A DNA stretch of 64,000 nucleotides from Punica granatum (GCF_007655135.1 NC_045130.1:28950605-29014604); one strand, 5' to 3'; positions 23,070-35,210 are shown, counted from the stretch's first letter. The notes: generated by a model from the sequence alone, not told the origin. Made by a program: numbers and translations.

Positions 23070-23539
23070 ATGCCTAAAAACAACAAAATGATCAATTTGA
23101 TGTAACGTTTCCTCAATATTGTCACCTACAGAACATGCTCCTTATGGTCTAAACTGATGTAACGTCCAATTTATTAGAAAAAGAAGAATGACCAATTTGA
23201 TGTAACATTTTCACAAAACTGATGTAACAATAATCCCTTATTCAACGGCGTGACCACTTACAGTTAACCTAATGCCATTGAGGACCTAAATGATGTCAGT
23301 AAGGACCAATTTGATATAACTTGATGACCTATTTGATGCAAAATGCTAAAGTGAGGGACACAACTGGTTTAACAAGGACGACATTGATGTGATTTTGATT
23401 CCTAAGTGACCTAATAGATGTAACAAGGATCAATTTGATACAACTTGACAAAGTCAATGACCAAATTGATGTAAAAAATAAGTCATTGACGAAATTAATG
23501 CAACCGTACAAAGTCATAGACCAAATTACCTATTTACTC
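23070..23539. repeat. Right long terminal inverted repeat of the MULE
   Basis: Inverse counterpart of 18598-18960, with repeated GACCAAATTGATGTAA-like units ending ...CTATTTACTC. Confidence 0.75.
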
Positions 23540-23755
23540 TTTTATTTCGGTGAATTTAATAAGGTTGACTTTAATAGATTAAATGGTATCCGAGTGTATG
23601 TTTTATGCGTCACGCATTCATTTAAGGTTGTTTAGTTAAGTTTCACACTATGGGCTTTCAAAACCATTACAGTCCATGCATGACGGGTAGTATTGAGTAA
23701 CAAAATAATAAATTACACCGTATTTAATAAGATTAACCTTATTAAATTAGACAAT

Positions 23756-24203
23756 TTTGATATCTCAAAATCTCACACACTATCTATCTTATACTAGTTA
23801 ATTAGGACGAGGAACCTCCTTAATAACAAATAGAAAAAATCTAATGCACATGTGGTCCTTAAGATAGAAAATAACTGGACAACTTCATCTAAAGAGTGTG
23901 AAGATGATTGTCCCGAGAACTAATATTGTTAATATTTGCACAAGCGACGTCAAATTATTGGCTTAAACTAATGTCGACTTGACAACTTCGTCAAATTTTG
24001 GCATCTCAAAGTATCACACACTATCTATCTTATACTAGTTATTTAGGACCACGAACCTCCTCAATAACAAACAGAAAAAACCTAACGCACATGTGGTCCT
24101 TAAGATAGAAAATAACTTGACAACTTCATCCAAAGAGTGTGAAGATGACTGCCACGAGAACTAATGTCGTTAATATTTGCACAAGCGACGTCAAATTATT
24201 GGT
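23756..24203. repeat. Tandem duplication, period 241 bp
   Basis: Two direct copies share TCACACACTATCTATCTTAT (23773 and 24014), CACATGTGGTCCTTAAGATA and GCACAAGCGACGTCAAATTA. They differ at scattered sites, so the duplication is older than the 189-bp one at 26.65 kb. No coding sequence. Confidence 0.85.
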
Positions 24204-26465
24204 TCATATATACGAATATGACCATCATGACGCTATATATTTTCGGACTGTAGGAGGTGTTCCTGACATTTGTAATTTCGTGGGCTAATTATGAATGCTA
24301 ATTAATGAAAAATCATCGGGCTCTTTAGCCACACCGGCCGTATAACCTCTCAAAAGAAGACTCGAGGGGCTAGGAGGGCGATCCAGCCAAGAGACGGTAC
24401 AAGTTTCCACTATTTATCACCTAAAGTCCAATGTATGACCACTCCGGAGATCCTTTCCATACTTCTAAACCAAGATTCGGGTGGGCAATTATCGTGTTGA
24501 ACGAGAGGGGACCCAAGTCGAATCTTAATGGTAAAAGACACAAGGACAAATTTATGAGGGGTGGATAGGGGTTACCCTGTGAAATTGGAATGATTACAAA
24601 ACTATCATAAGGAGATAAGAGGGTGTCATGCTGTAATAACCCATTTTTAAATTTGATTTTTATCCAAGAGACTATTCATATCCATATATTTCGTCCTCCT
24701 AAACCCAATTAGGAAAACAAAAACAAAATCATTCCAATAACATGCCAAATTCGTTAGAAATCTATTTACCATTTATTTTCCTTCCGGACAATACAAATAA
24801 AGATGGGGTTGCCATTGAAATAAGGCCCAGTAAGTCACAATCAGTCCATCGAACCTCGGAATAAAAACACGAGGTTGACAGCCGTATGTACAAGTTCGAA
24901 CTAGTGGTATAAGAAAAGCATGTCGAGATGTCCACATTCCATATTAATTGCCCCCAATTCAAAAGTTGAACGGCCAGATTGACTTTTGTACAGTTTTCTT
25001 ATTCACATAGTGTTGCCGGTGAGCCGTAATTGAATAACTAACAAAAAAAAAAAAGGCTAGAGAGACGGTTCTTGGTCTCACTATTTAATATTATGTCTGA
25101 TTTTACCTTTATAGAAGTTATTTCAGCCAATAAAAACAGAAAAAGAAGGATAAAATTTACCATTTATGCACACTTTCTTCCTCCTCTAGCTCACTAAAAA
25201 TACAATTTCTTCCCGAAACCTATCTCTTATTATAAGAAACTGCTTCTGCTGTTTGATTCTTCATTTTTTCTTTCTTTTTCAGTTTGTTAAATCTATTTTT
25301 ATAATCTTCTATTATTATTGTTGTTGTTATTGTTATTATTTTTTTGGCTGAATAATAATAATTATTATCGTTGTTGTTACTTATTTTCACATTCTATTGC
25401 TAACTTTTTCTACATTGTATCTTAGTATGGATTCTAATCATCCATTTGATATAATTAGTGTTCTGACTTTTCTAATATAAAATAAAATACATAGAAGTTA
25501 TCTATTACAATTTTTTAGAGTTCTATATTAAAAAAAATGTAATATGCTTTTTTAAGTAATATCATTTTGTTCATGAATTTTGGTATTATAACTCACTTTG
25601 AATTATCCTTAATTTGTTATTAGACAATAACATTTGAACTGTTTCAAATTAAGAATATATCAATTAACGAATATTTCCTCTCTAGCCAAAATTGTGTATG
25701 GCACGGGCAAATAACTAGTATAACTAGCATATTCTAAGTGATTCAATACCACCGGTTTGCAAATTATTAAGTCTTCGCTTGATTATATTTGCAGTCCTTC
25801 CCTCATTGTAGTCAATTATCTGATATATTATTTCCAATCTCTTCAAATGATCTTCCTCTTTATAATTATCAGTGTGTAACGCGAGTGCTCATCTAGTTGT
25901 ATTTTTCCCTTTATCTATAATCTATAGTACTAGAAAATGAGAAGGAAAACTTCGTTTAACTTTTAATTTTTCATAAATGGCCATTACGAAATAATGAAAT
26001 AAATTAAGAGCCGCCTATCATTAAAAAAAAATTAAGAGCCATTAAATGAGAGAAAGTTGGAAGTAAATTGTAATTTCAAACATTTCATTAACCACCACTT
26101 CCACCACTCTCCCAATAATCTCTTCTCTCTCTTCCTCACCGTTCCCTCACCCTCTCCACTCCTGCCTAAATTGAATTCATCATCCTTCCTTTTGTTTATA
26201 CTTTTTTGAAATCAAAATTCTTAATTTGCAAAATCCTTTTAAACTTTTGGGCGAAACTCTATCCAATATTTGTAATAAATAATTATACTTGGTTAGAAAT
26301 GTATAATTATGAAACATAAATTCTCAAAATATCGCGCGTAGTGCGGGTATATGTCTATTACAATTTTAACTAAAATTCCATCAAATAAATTTTTTTTTCC
26401 ATTACAAAGAAGGTCAACGGCTTATTGTAATGAAAGAGAAATCCTAAACAACTTATAAAGTGATA
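24204..26465. other. AT-rich intergenic DNA with possible TE remnants
   Basis: No gene was recognised. AGAGAGACGGTTCTTGGTCTC near 25060 is roughly inverse to the GAGACCAAAAGGAGGTTTCTC phrase near 26790, hinting at a larger element. GGCACGGGCAAATAACTAGT at 25699-25718 and CGCGCGTAGTGCGGGTATAT at 26331-26350 look like Helitron 3' hairpin/CTAG ends but are not confirmed. Confidence 0.3.
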
Positions 26466-26545
26466 GGAGTAGTCCCACTAGGTATCAAACCTACGACATC
26501 TAGGTCAATAAGTGAGGGCGTGCGCCACTACACTAAATACTCTTT
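26466..26545 (-). repeat. tRNA-derived SINE-like fragment
   Basis: Read on the minus strand it carries TAGTGTAGTGG (fits the pol III A box TRGYNNARNGG), then 38 bp later GGTTTGATACC (fits the B box GGTTCRANNCC), then GGGACTACTCC. Similar segments lie at 7549-7655 and 44533-44620. Confidence 0.55.
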
Positions 26546-26648
26546 TGATACCATTAAATGATATATTTATTAATAACAATTGCTCAATTTCATTTTGCAC
26601 GAAGAAATGGATGTACAAAGGGGAGACGAGTGAGGTGAGAACTGAGTA

Positions 26649-27024
26649 AAAAAAGAGAAAATGTGAGAAAGCGAGTGAGAGATTAGTAGGTAGTTTTTGT
26701 ATTTCTGTGAGTAACTTTATCATTTTAGTCCAAAAATAATGGCTTTAATGAGCTATCTAGCATGGGTAATATGAGAAATGAAAAGTGAGACCAAAAGGAG
26801 GTTTCTCTCTCCTATTATATATTGATACGGATGAGGAAAAAAAAAGAAAATGTGAGAAAGCGAGTGAGAGATTAGTAGGTAGTTTTTGTATTTCTGTGAG
26901 TAACTTTATCATTTTAGTCCAAAAATAATGGCTTTAATGAGCTATCTAGCATGGGTAATATGAGAAATGAAAAGTGAGACCAAAAGGAGGTTTCTCTCTC
27001 CTATTATATATTGATACGGATGAT
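26649..27024. repeat. Tandem duplication, period 189 bp
   Basis: Two nearly identical direct copies start with AAAATGTGAGAAAGCGAGTG (26659 and 26848 region) and end with ATATTGATACGGATGA. It lies about 140 bp beyond the 3' end of the TPS coding region. Confidence 0.92.
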
Positions 27025-27068
27025 AAAGATACACACGATTCTTATACTGATACATATGTAATTATTGA

Positions 27069-27078
27069 TTTATTTATT
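27069..27078 (-). terminator. Candidate poly(A) signals of the terpene synthase gene
   Basis: TTTATTTATT on the plus strand gives two overlapping AATAAA hexamers on the minus strand about 90 bp beyond the TPS stop codon, a plausible spacing. Position is the only support. Confidence 0.45.
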
Positions 27079-27165
27079 AATATAAGCCTGCGACCCAAAC
27101 GGAACTATAAAATGCACTTCTGTGAAAATGTCTGTTCTCTCAAAGTGCAATGAGTCTTATTTCTC

Positions 27166-30100
27166 TCAAACTGAACCGTTAAGTAGTAGTGACTTCATGT
27201 GCTCCTGGATTATCGGGAGGCAATGGTTCTCATCGTAATCGTACATTAGAGGGACCATTCGGGCCGTGTTCAGTGACCCCTTGGCTAGGGAAGGAGAGAA
27301 TGGTTGGGGAGAGAGGCATTCTCTGTTTAGATTCTTCCATGCGTTGGAGATCATCGCCTTCACATGGTTTCTTGCCCCCTCAAGTGAGCAACTAGGGTTT
27401 TCTTTCATGTAGTAGTCCACATACGACCCGTCGTGCCCTTCTTGGTTCTCATCCTGCCATATAAATTCAACATAGAAATCTTTGTAAGTGACTAATTTAC
27501 ACAAAGAAGGCGGCCAAGCAAGAAACTAAAGATCTTTTACACATGGATAGGTCATGAGTACTCAGGAGTACACAGTATTCAGTACGTTAGTTGTGTGCGT
27601 ACAACTGATTAATGTCGGTCAAGAAATTATGAAGTTACACTCTTTTTTACTGTTACCGGGAATAGAAAGGAAGGAAAAATAATTAAGTACAAGAAGACTA
27701 GCTCATTAATAAGAGGGTGATTCAGAATCTCGTGATCGATTTTATAGGTATGAGAAAGACTAAATTACATTGAACTTCTTAACAACGCAAGAGGTATTAC
27801 AATTACGTTTTTAACTGTTGGGGTGCTAACTACAGATTTGATTTTTTAACTCTGCGGAAAAAGAGACCATGAAGAAAAAGAAAAAGAAAAAGAAACCATT
27901 ATCTTTTGGACACATAGCACATTGATCATATCACGCAAACTTCGGGGAAAAAAAAAACCCAAAAATGTGCTACAGCCGGTTGTCTTTGTGCTCCTATTTC
28001 ACTTAGTTCGTGAAATTATATCAGTTAAATGGTAGTAAATCAATGAGTCTTAATCACTCAATTAATTAATATAACTATTCTTAAGTAAAATAATTTTATT
28101 AATTCTTTCTCAATCATTTAAAATTTTGTCCTGCTCCCAACTTTTTGATGCATTTAGTTTTATTCAATTTTATCTTTTTCTGCATGTCCTTGTCCCACGA
28201 CACAGGTAAATGTTTATTCATGAGTACATCCGTCTGCTTCGTAAGAGACAGAAGGAGACAGATGCACATTATTGTACCAAGAAATTTCCAATCAGACATT
28301 GCTTTATGTGAATATACCTTGGCACTTCCAAGGTCGTCCCAAAGACGCAGAATCTTCGCTGTGGAGGATGACATTTCCCGGAAGCTCTTCATTGTGTCCG
28401 TACTTTGTCTATCCGTATCTTCACAAAGGAGTGCAAATAAGTGAACCATCACCAAGGGCACGCCGGTGCTAACTATTGCATTCTTCAAGTACTCATCGGC
28501 TGGAGGAGAGTGGGAGGAAGTGAACCATCTTGCTTCCACAAGGAATGCATCACAAAGGCTCGCCCACTGCGCAGTAATTAATCAAATGTGCATGTCCATA
28601 TATCAGTTAACAAAATTAGACTAAGGTGCGCAGAGAATGATTATACTTTTTTTTTTGCTGAATTAAAAGGCTAGGTCGGGTTATTAGCCCGCTGTGACTG
28701 TCTCAACTAAGGGAACCTAGCCGTCACGGAATATTTCTTTCGCCATAACTCGCTGAGACTTTAGTCCAACTTAGTCACCGCAGCCCCACCAACACACTAG
28801 TGAATTAAGTCCAAGACCTACTGGATCAAGTATTATGAGCCGGCCACCGCCATCCCATAATACACCCATATAGTGGCGAGCTCTACGTTCTCAGTGAAGT
28901 TCGAACTCGTGATGTTCAAGTGGAGCGCTTGATGTTTAACCATTAGACCACCGTGCTAGTGGTGAGAATAATTATACTTAAAGAAACAGTTTTATGAACG
29001 TGAAACGAGAAAGGTCCGAATAGTCAAAATTTTGGTTAAGATGTAATAATGAATATACGAGCAGTGATCATATTTTATACCAAGTACACGGCTTTAGAGA
29101 AGTGGATCTTTTTCACAATACAGTCTTGCAAAATATTGATATATACAAACTGATAAAATTAATTAGCTAAAATACTCACTGATTTCCTGAGTAAATCTGT
29201 TGGATTCCAACCGTGCTTTGTATAGACTCTGAAGCTGATTTCATTCGTACATTTATCTAAAGCCCTGAAGCATGTCTTCATGTAATTGGGTAGTTCTTCG
29301 GCACATTCCCATCTGAGTAGGTGCATTATAAATATCGGAAACTTGGTTAAAATTCTTCGAATTAAGAATCATGATTGAAGGGGAAAAAGTACAGTATAAA
29401 ACGATCAATTAACTAACCTATTATGCTAGAAATTATCATCACCAAATCTTGAAAAATCTGTTAGACAACTTTTTATGAACAACTATTCTATGTCTCCTTA
29501 CTTAGAGTCCCTAGCCAAAATCCCCAAACGCAGAGAATGTTTTTTTTTTTTTAGTGATGATACAAATTGTAGTACTGTGTTGTATAATCACCTGTCAATG
29601 GCTTCTGCGAAGAGAGTAAGTTCATCGAGGGTTCCATGTACATCGAAGATGTCATCAATGATGTAGACCATGGCGATTGGCTTCGTGAGATCCACTCTCT
29701 CTTTTGACAATTTCGGCTCTGGTAGAACCACCATCGGCCACATGTACCATTTCATTGGCTGGTCTCTTGCAAACTTTAACTCGTTCGATAACCCTAGATC
29801 TCTCCACCACCTGCATATGTCCATCCACATAAATAATAATGAAGCTAAATTTAGTGTAAATGGATAGCACGTGCGTATGCGTTGCAAGTAGTCCATGAAA
29901 TCATGAGTTTAAAATATATTAATATGGGGTGTGATTATAATAGCTAGTCCTTAGCTTTTTTTATATTTGCCTGTCCCTTATTGGAAAACAAAGGCACGAA
30001 ATCATGAGCTGGTTTCATATTTGCCTGTCCCTTGGTGGAGCACAAAGGCCAACCTTATAGCAAAGGAAAATTAATATGGCCTACCCAAGAGTTGCTAGAT

Positions 30101-33100
30101 ATTTACTTGGATACTTGTCGGATCTCGGTGCGATTGATGGACGCAATCAAGTCCCTGTCCAAAATGGCCAGCTCCCTAAATGCTCTGGTCCACTCATAGT
30201 GATAGTGCCCTTTGAGATAAACCTCGAAGCTCTTGGAAGTGAACCTTGGCAAGCTCTTATGTATGGGATTTGACAATGTGTTCCTCACAAGCTCTCCTAA
30301 TAGTTTAGAGCTCACGCCGTTGATATCATTGTCACCAACATTTAGAAATTTATCTGCTGAACCACTTAGGGCTTTTCTAGCGAATTCCGCCGCCTCGCTG
30401 AGTATATCTTCCCCTTGCATGCCCAAATGGGAAGCTTCATACAAGCTCATTAGCCCGAAAACGTCTTTGCCGAGCATCGGATCGAAAACACATCCAACAT
30501 TGTTGTCTTCTTTGCTCTTGAAGCCCTTAAAGATATCTGCGTATATAATGAATGGCATCATGCAGGAAAACGAATTTTACTGTAACTGATGGAGTAAGGC
30601 TGTGAACGGCAAGAAAGGAGCCTCGTCCACCTTACTCATATGCAATCATTTGACCTTATCCGATAAGGCCAACATATAGAGCGACCCATAGATCCATATG
30701 GAAAAAATTATTTCACGAGGATACACTGCTAAAACACCCGCTATCACCGAGGGAAACACCACTCGGCAATCCCTCGGTGAAAGTGACTACCGTACGCAGA
30801 ATGGCACAGGGAGCAGGGAACCGTGCGCCCCCCCACCCCATAAATCCCATTAATCTTTGCTCCTAGCGGTATTCGAACTAGGCTCTTCGGCTCCACGCTC
30901 CCAAGCCTTACGACTCCAGCTGTTTGACATTTGTCTCATCATTACACATTTTATTACATTTGCTATTAACCTACAATTATCATTTACTAATTAATGAAAT
31001 GAAATTCATTTACTTTCTTCCATTTTATTTATATTTTTTATTGTTATATATATTTGAGCTCTCTCCAAATGAAAATCACATATTATGTAATAATACAATA
31101 ATATTGTGAAAATTAAGTATCTTCACTTGCATTATGCATGGTGTTGATATAACTTTTCTTTTTAAACTTTTCATGTACGATATTAAAATGATAAGTAACT
31201 ATAAAATATATCTATTTATGATCCGCGCTCAAAATGAATATAATTTTAATTTAATTTCAATATGGAGATCATTATTTATTAATTAGGAGATGAAATTAGC
31301 GTGTCCATTACCTACACCTAATTATATTTATTTACTTATATCTATATATTTTCAAAAACTCAAATTTTAAATATTCAAATTTAATTAATTTCATATTTTA
31401 TATCTCTATAATATTATCTTCAAGAAATATATTTTATATTTTATATATATTTCTACAGTTACTATTGTAAAACAAATATTAATTTTCTCAATTAAATTTT
31501 TATTAAAATTATTTTAATATATTTTTATTTTACCGAGGGAAGCATCCCTCGGTAATTTTTTTTATAATTAATGCTGTTTTTTAAAGGGGTATTTACCTAA
31601 AATGGTCCATGGTTTGCCCGTTTTGTCAAATCTATCCTATGTTTTTTTTGTCAAATTTATTCCATGGTTTACTTTTTGCATTAAATCTATCCCGGCGTTA
31701 TTTTTTCCGTCGACATCTAACCATGCTGACGTGGCGCCTACGTGGCAAGTGTGGCCCACTATCTCTCCACGTGCCATGTCAGCACGGCCGTTAGATGTTG
31801 ACGGAAAAAATAACACCGGGATAGATTTGATAAAAAAAAGCATATGATAGATTTGACAAAACGAACAAATCATGGGCCATTTTAGGTAAAAATCCCTTTT
31901 TAAAATTAATAAATTTTATATTTTATAGAGGGAAAATTCCCTCAAGAAATTTTTTTTGTATTTTTTATTTTCATCGAGAAAAAGTCCCTCAGTAATTCTC
32001 TCTGTAAATTTATCGAGGGAATTTTACCGAGGGACATTTTCCCTCGGTAAATCCCTTAGTAGTGCCGGGTATTTAACAGTGATAACTGATATAATGTGAT
32101 TAGACCAATTATATTAATTGAACCACATGACAATCACTTCAAAAGCAGTGAATTAGAAGAAAACATCATTTTTTTTATCCTTTTGGGTAAGGAGAAAGCA
32201 TCATTTTTAGAAATACTCAATCATTAGGAAATAAATAAAAGCTTAATGATAGATCTTCAATTTGAATAACAATTTCAATATGATGCAGCGTTCATCACCA
32301 GCAAAATGTTCGGACTTCAGTTGAATATGGAAGTATACCGGGATATGAACAAATCTCCTAAGAGTAATCCAATGTTTATCCGCGTATACTAAAAAGGCAC
32401 ACACATACCAACTCAAGGCGTGGAGTCAAGTGTTCAGTATTTGTTCTCATTAAATAAAGTTTTGGGATCTACTTTTATGAATGGAAAAAATTCATGATTC
32501 GGAAAACTTACTTCTTAGTAGTAACCTATTTCGAGTTGGATTAGTCAGGGTTTATTGGATTTCGGGATTTCAGAATGTACGTAAAAAAAAAAAAAAGGGC
32601 AATAAAATGGTTGCCATTAAGGATACACATATGGTAACCATTTAAGTATGATACACGAGATATATATGTATACATATATATGTAAATCAACCTGAAGATG
32701 GTAATGATTTCCAGAACTGCATGTCCTAAATTACGAACCTGCAGGCAGGTAATAGCCTTCTTGCCGTAGAAGTCGAAAACGAAGTGCGACCTCATAAAGA
32801 CTGTCTCTGCTGGGGTGGCCATCAAAACTGGAGATCAAATGTTGTTCGTGCAGAATGCTCTTTATCTCCTCTTCAAAGGGGTAGGCAATGCCAAGGCGTT
32901 GGAGAGCATCCACCATAACTAGACTTTCTAAAGATCCCTTCTCCACTTTTTCGATTAAATGCCTCACTTCCTTCAGCCTCCTCTTGTGTAAACCTTCGGA
33001 ACCACCCTGCACAAGCATCATTAATACACTATTAAGAAACCGATCGATCGATGCCACAAACTGGCTTATAAGACTTAACCCGAAATGGAGACAGAACAGC

Positions 33101-33607
33101 TAGCTGAGTCAAAAAGTTGGGCTTGACGGTTGAAGCAAATAGGGGAGAGGCAGGTAGTATGCATTTACGCTATGTACCAGCTTCATTGCAACAAACAATA
33201 TTTATGTGATCGATACACATCATGACTTGGCATTAACTAGTAAATCATGTGAGTAGGGGCGGAGCCAGTTAATTGGTAGGGCCTCCCCAGAACTTTGGAT
33301 TTTTTTAAAATTTTGCCTCAAAACTATGTAAAATTAGTATTCCCCCGAAAAAAAATATTTATGTATTATTTATATCAAGTAACATTTTTGTTCCCTCTGG
33401 ACTGCTCCGTCCCTGCATGTGAGAGGTCATCACCATGTAAAACGAATATGTTTTTTTTATCATCTGATGTCAATGATGAAGCATGAATGGGTAATCAACC
33501 CGGTACTTAACCTTGAAATTGTTGAGTCCGTTTGGAAGATGATAGGATTCCAAAGGGGAAGAAAGCAGGACCTGATAAGGGGCAGCCATCCATTTATCAT
33601 GGTCCAT
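27166..33607 (-). CDS. Terpene synthase, TPS-g type (linalool/nerolidol synthase-like)
   Basis: Seven exons can be joined on the minus strand with GT-AG introns and consistent phase: 33607-33512, 33006-32739, 30536-30107, 29810-29592, 29312-29180, 28566-28318, 27453-27166; 1683 nt, 560 aa, no internal stop. Metal-binding motifs are present: DDIFD at about residues 317-321 and DDLGSAKDE (NSE/DTE type) at 459-467. The RRx8W motif of cyclising synthases is absent, and the RxR site reads RDQ ([13 protein letters not shown]), both usual in TPS-g enzymes that make acyclic alcohols such as linalool or nerolidol from GPP or FPP. Exon 1 (32 codons, ATG at 33607) is the least certain: no homology proves it, but its frame opens after a stop and its donor GTTAAG matches phase 0. 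It predicts no clear transit peptide, suggesting a cytosolic enzyme. The product cannot be read from sequence. Repeats sit in introns 1, 2 and 5. Confidence 0.88.
28649..28963 (-). mobile_element. tRNA-derived SINE in TPS intron 5
   Basis: On the minus strand it starts at a tRNA-like head with A box (GTGGTCTAATGGTTA) and B box (GAGTTCGAACTT), followed by a roughly 220-bp body and an A-rich tail. It is flanked by GAGAATGATTATACTT (28633-28648) and GAGAATAATTATACTT (28964-28979), a 16-bp TSD with one mismatch. It has the same orientation as the host gene and lies well inside the intron. Confidence 0.88.
30724..32064. mobile_element. CACTA-like non-autonomous element in TPS intron 2
   Basis: The left end reads CACTGCTAAAAC and the right end, inversely, CACTACTAAGGG. 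Both ends carry repeated ACCGAGGGA/TCCCTCGGTAA motifs (30743, 30766, 31530-31556, 32009-32049), like subterminal repeats of CACTA elements. The interior is AT-rich and noncoding and contains a foldback MITE. Flanking trinucleotides (ATA, CCG) do not match, so no TSD is claimed. Confidence 0.65.
31586..31899. mobile_element. Foldback MITE nested in the CACTA-like element
   Basis: GGGGTATTTACCTAAAATGG at left is inverse to CCATTTTAGGTAAAAATCCC at right, and the arms extend over 100 bp each (GTCAAATCTATCC, then CCG(G)CGTTATTTTTTCCGTC). The core holds TGCTGACGTGG and CACGTGCCATGTCAGCA. It belongs to the family seen at 6290-6560. Confidence 0.75.
33254..33415. mobile_element. hAT MITE in TPS intron 1
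   Basis: TAGGGGCGGAGCC at left faces CTCCGTCCCTG at right; the 162-bp element is flanked by perfect 8-bp TSDs CATGTGAG (33246-33253, 33416-33423), the hAT hallmark. It lies in intron 1 about 95 bp from the exon 1 donor. Confidence 0.88.
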
Positions 33608-33839
33608 CGTTCGAGATATAATGTTTTGGAAATTCGACCTTGTGATCAGTCGTAAAAATCTCTATGGGATAAATATGCTGTTGGGGACGAGCAAACTCAG
33701 CTGGGGACAAAGCTATATGGACATAAAGAAAACCTATTAACTAGGATTGTTGTCCAAGGTATGAGAAGAACAAGAACATGAACATGTAGAAACAGAGAAA
33801 GCAGTTATAGCTCGCTACGATTACGGAGCGCATAGTCCT

Positions 33840-33847
33840 ATTTATAG
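33840..33847 (-). promoter_or_regulatory. TATA box of the terpene synthase gene
   Basis: The minus strand reads CCTATAAATAGG here, a strong plant TATA box about 240 bp upstream of the ATG, implying a leader of roughly 200 bp. The surrounding segment (about 33815-33910) resembles the units at 44611-45240. Confidence 0.65.
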
Positions 33848-33919
33848 GACACGTTTGGAGCTGAAACTGGCGTTTCCCCTATCCGAGAAGTACGTGCACC
33901 GTGTTTTGCACGTGAGGGA

Positions 33920-35145
33920 ATTCAAACGAAGAAAACATAGTTTTTCAATTAATGAACGCATAATAGTAACATGTGGTTCCAAATTGGTCCGTAATTTATC
34001 TTTTCCGTGTTTAGGGGCGAATCAATCATCCATCTTTTGTCTTGTTCGGAGCCGTCGTCCATTTCAATGAAATCTTTTGTCTTCAATAATTCGAGTTCTT
34101 TCAACCCGTTTGGTTCGCAGGTTAGGAATTGCAAATCCGCGTAAAGTCAGTTGGATTTGATTTTAGAATTGAATTTTGATTTTAATTGATTTGTAATACT
34201 TGAATTGTTGAATAATAAAAAAAAGTCTGAAAAAGTAATTAATAGTTGAAAAAAAGTAATGATTGTATTGTTGAATGATGAAAAATTAATGAATATTTAA
34301 GAGAATTTAATATTAAAATTTGAATTGAATAGTTAAGAAAATTGAAAAAAAAAGTAATAATTATATTATTATTTTTATTGTGTAGTGAGTAAAATTAAAA
34401 TTATAGTTAAAAATTTAAAAATAAATTGCAAAATCAATTAATTTGGATGCATTTTTTTGGTCCGGAATCACAAATCCGAATCCGGCCCAAATCCCCCAAC
34501 ATCCTGATTTGGAAAACCGGGCCTCAAAGTCGGATTTCTCATTCCGGTTTGTCCTTTTGACGAACTACCATAAATGCCCCTCATTTCTCTTCTAATTTTT
34601 AAAAATTGCCACTCGATTCAAGCTCCCCTCCCAGCTTCCTTCGCCATTGCCACCGCTGGATCTTTATCTCCGGTAGGTTTTCTGGCAGGTACCTAGCTGA
34701 CTAAGGCATACCCATGGCCAAATTTTGCAACTCCGGCGAGATATCAACAAAATAATAAAATGAAAAGGAAACACAGGTGGCGCGAACTCTGGGGCCACAC
34801 GAATACTGGGCAGCACGAGGCTAAGGCTTGAAACCGCTGAACAGAGGGCTCGTGAAAGAGAGAGGCATCTCTCTCGCATCTTTCAGTTGGTTTATGGCCA
34901 AAAATAGGCAGGACAAGAGGAGATACTAGCAGACATGAAGACTCGAGGAGAGGAGGGTCGGACGGAGGCATACCCATGGCTCACAAGAGAAATTTCTCTC
35001 TCGCCAATGGCTCGATTGCCCAACCTAGGGGTGAGACCTGTGCAGCACTCGCTAGACCCAAGGCTTCCTAGCTCTGGGCTGGTCGAGCCACAGGCTCGAT
35101 GGAGCTAATCATTTTCAGTGAGCTGTGGGTTGGGTCGGATCTTAA
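33920..35145. other. TPS upstream region, no gene recognised
   Basis: AT-rich stretch at 34140-34450 and a GC-richer one at 34660-35100. GGCATACCCATGGC occurs at 34705 and again near 34968, so about 263 bp lie between direct repeats. No family was recognised in either strand. Confidence 0.4.
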
Positions 35146-35166
35146 AATATATATATATATATATAT

Positions 35167-35206
<40 letters not shown>

Positions 35207-35210
35207 TTTA
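35146..35210. repeat. (AT)n and (TAA)n microsatellite
   Basis: An ATATAT run is followed by about 13 units of ATA/TAA. Simple repeat, likely length-variable. Confidence 0.9.

Larger units (their letters stand above)
18598..23539 (+). mobile_element. MULE (Mutator-like) transposon, decayed
   Basis: The ends are inverted: GAGTAAATAAGCAATTTGGTC at left versus GAGTAAATAGGTAATTTGGTC read inward from the right end. Inverted similarity continues for roughly 350-450 bp and is itself built of repeated CAATTTGGTCCTT-like units. Inside lies a broken MuDR-family transposase on the plus strand. Flanking 9-mers (ttttttttt and ttttatttc) match at only seven positions in T-rich sequence, so the TSD is unproven. 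Confidence 0.85.
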
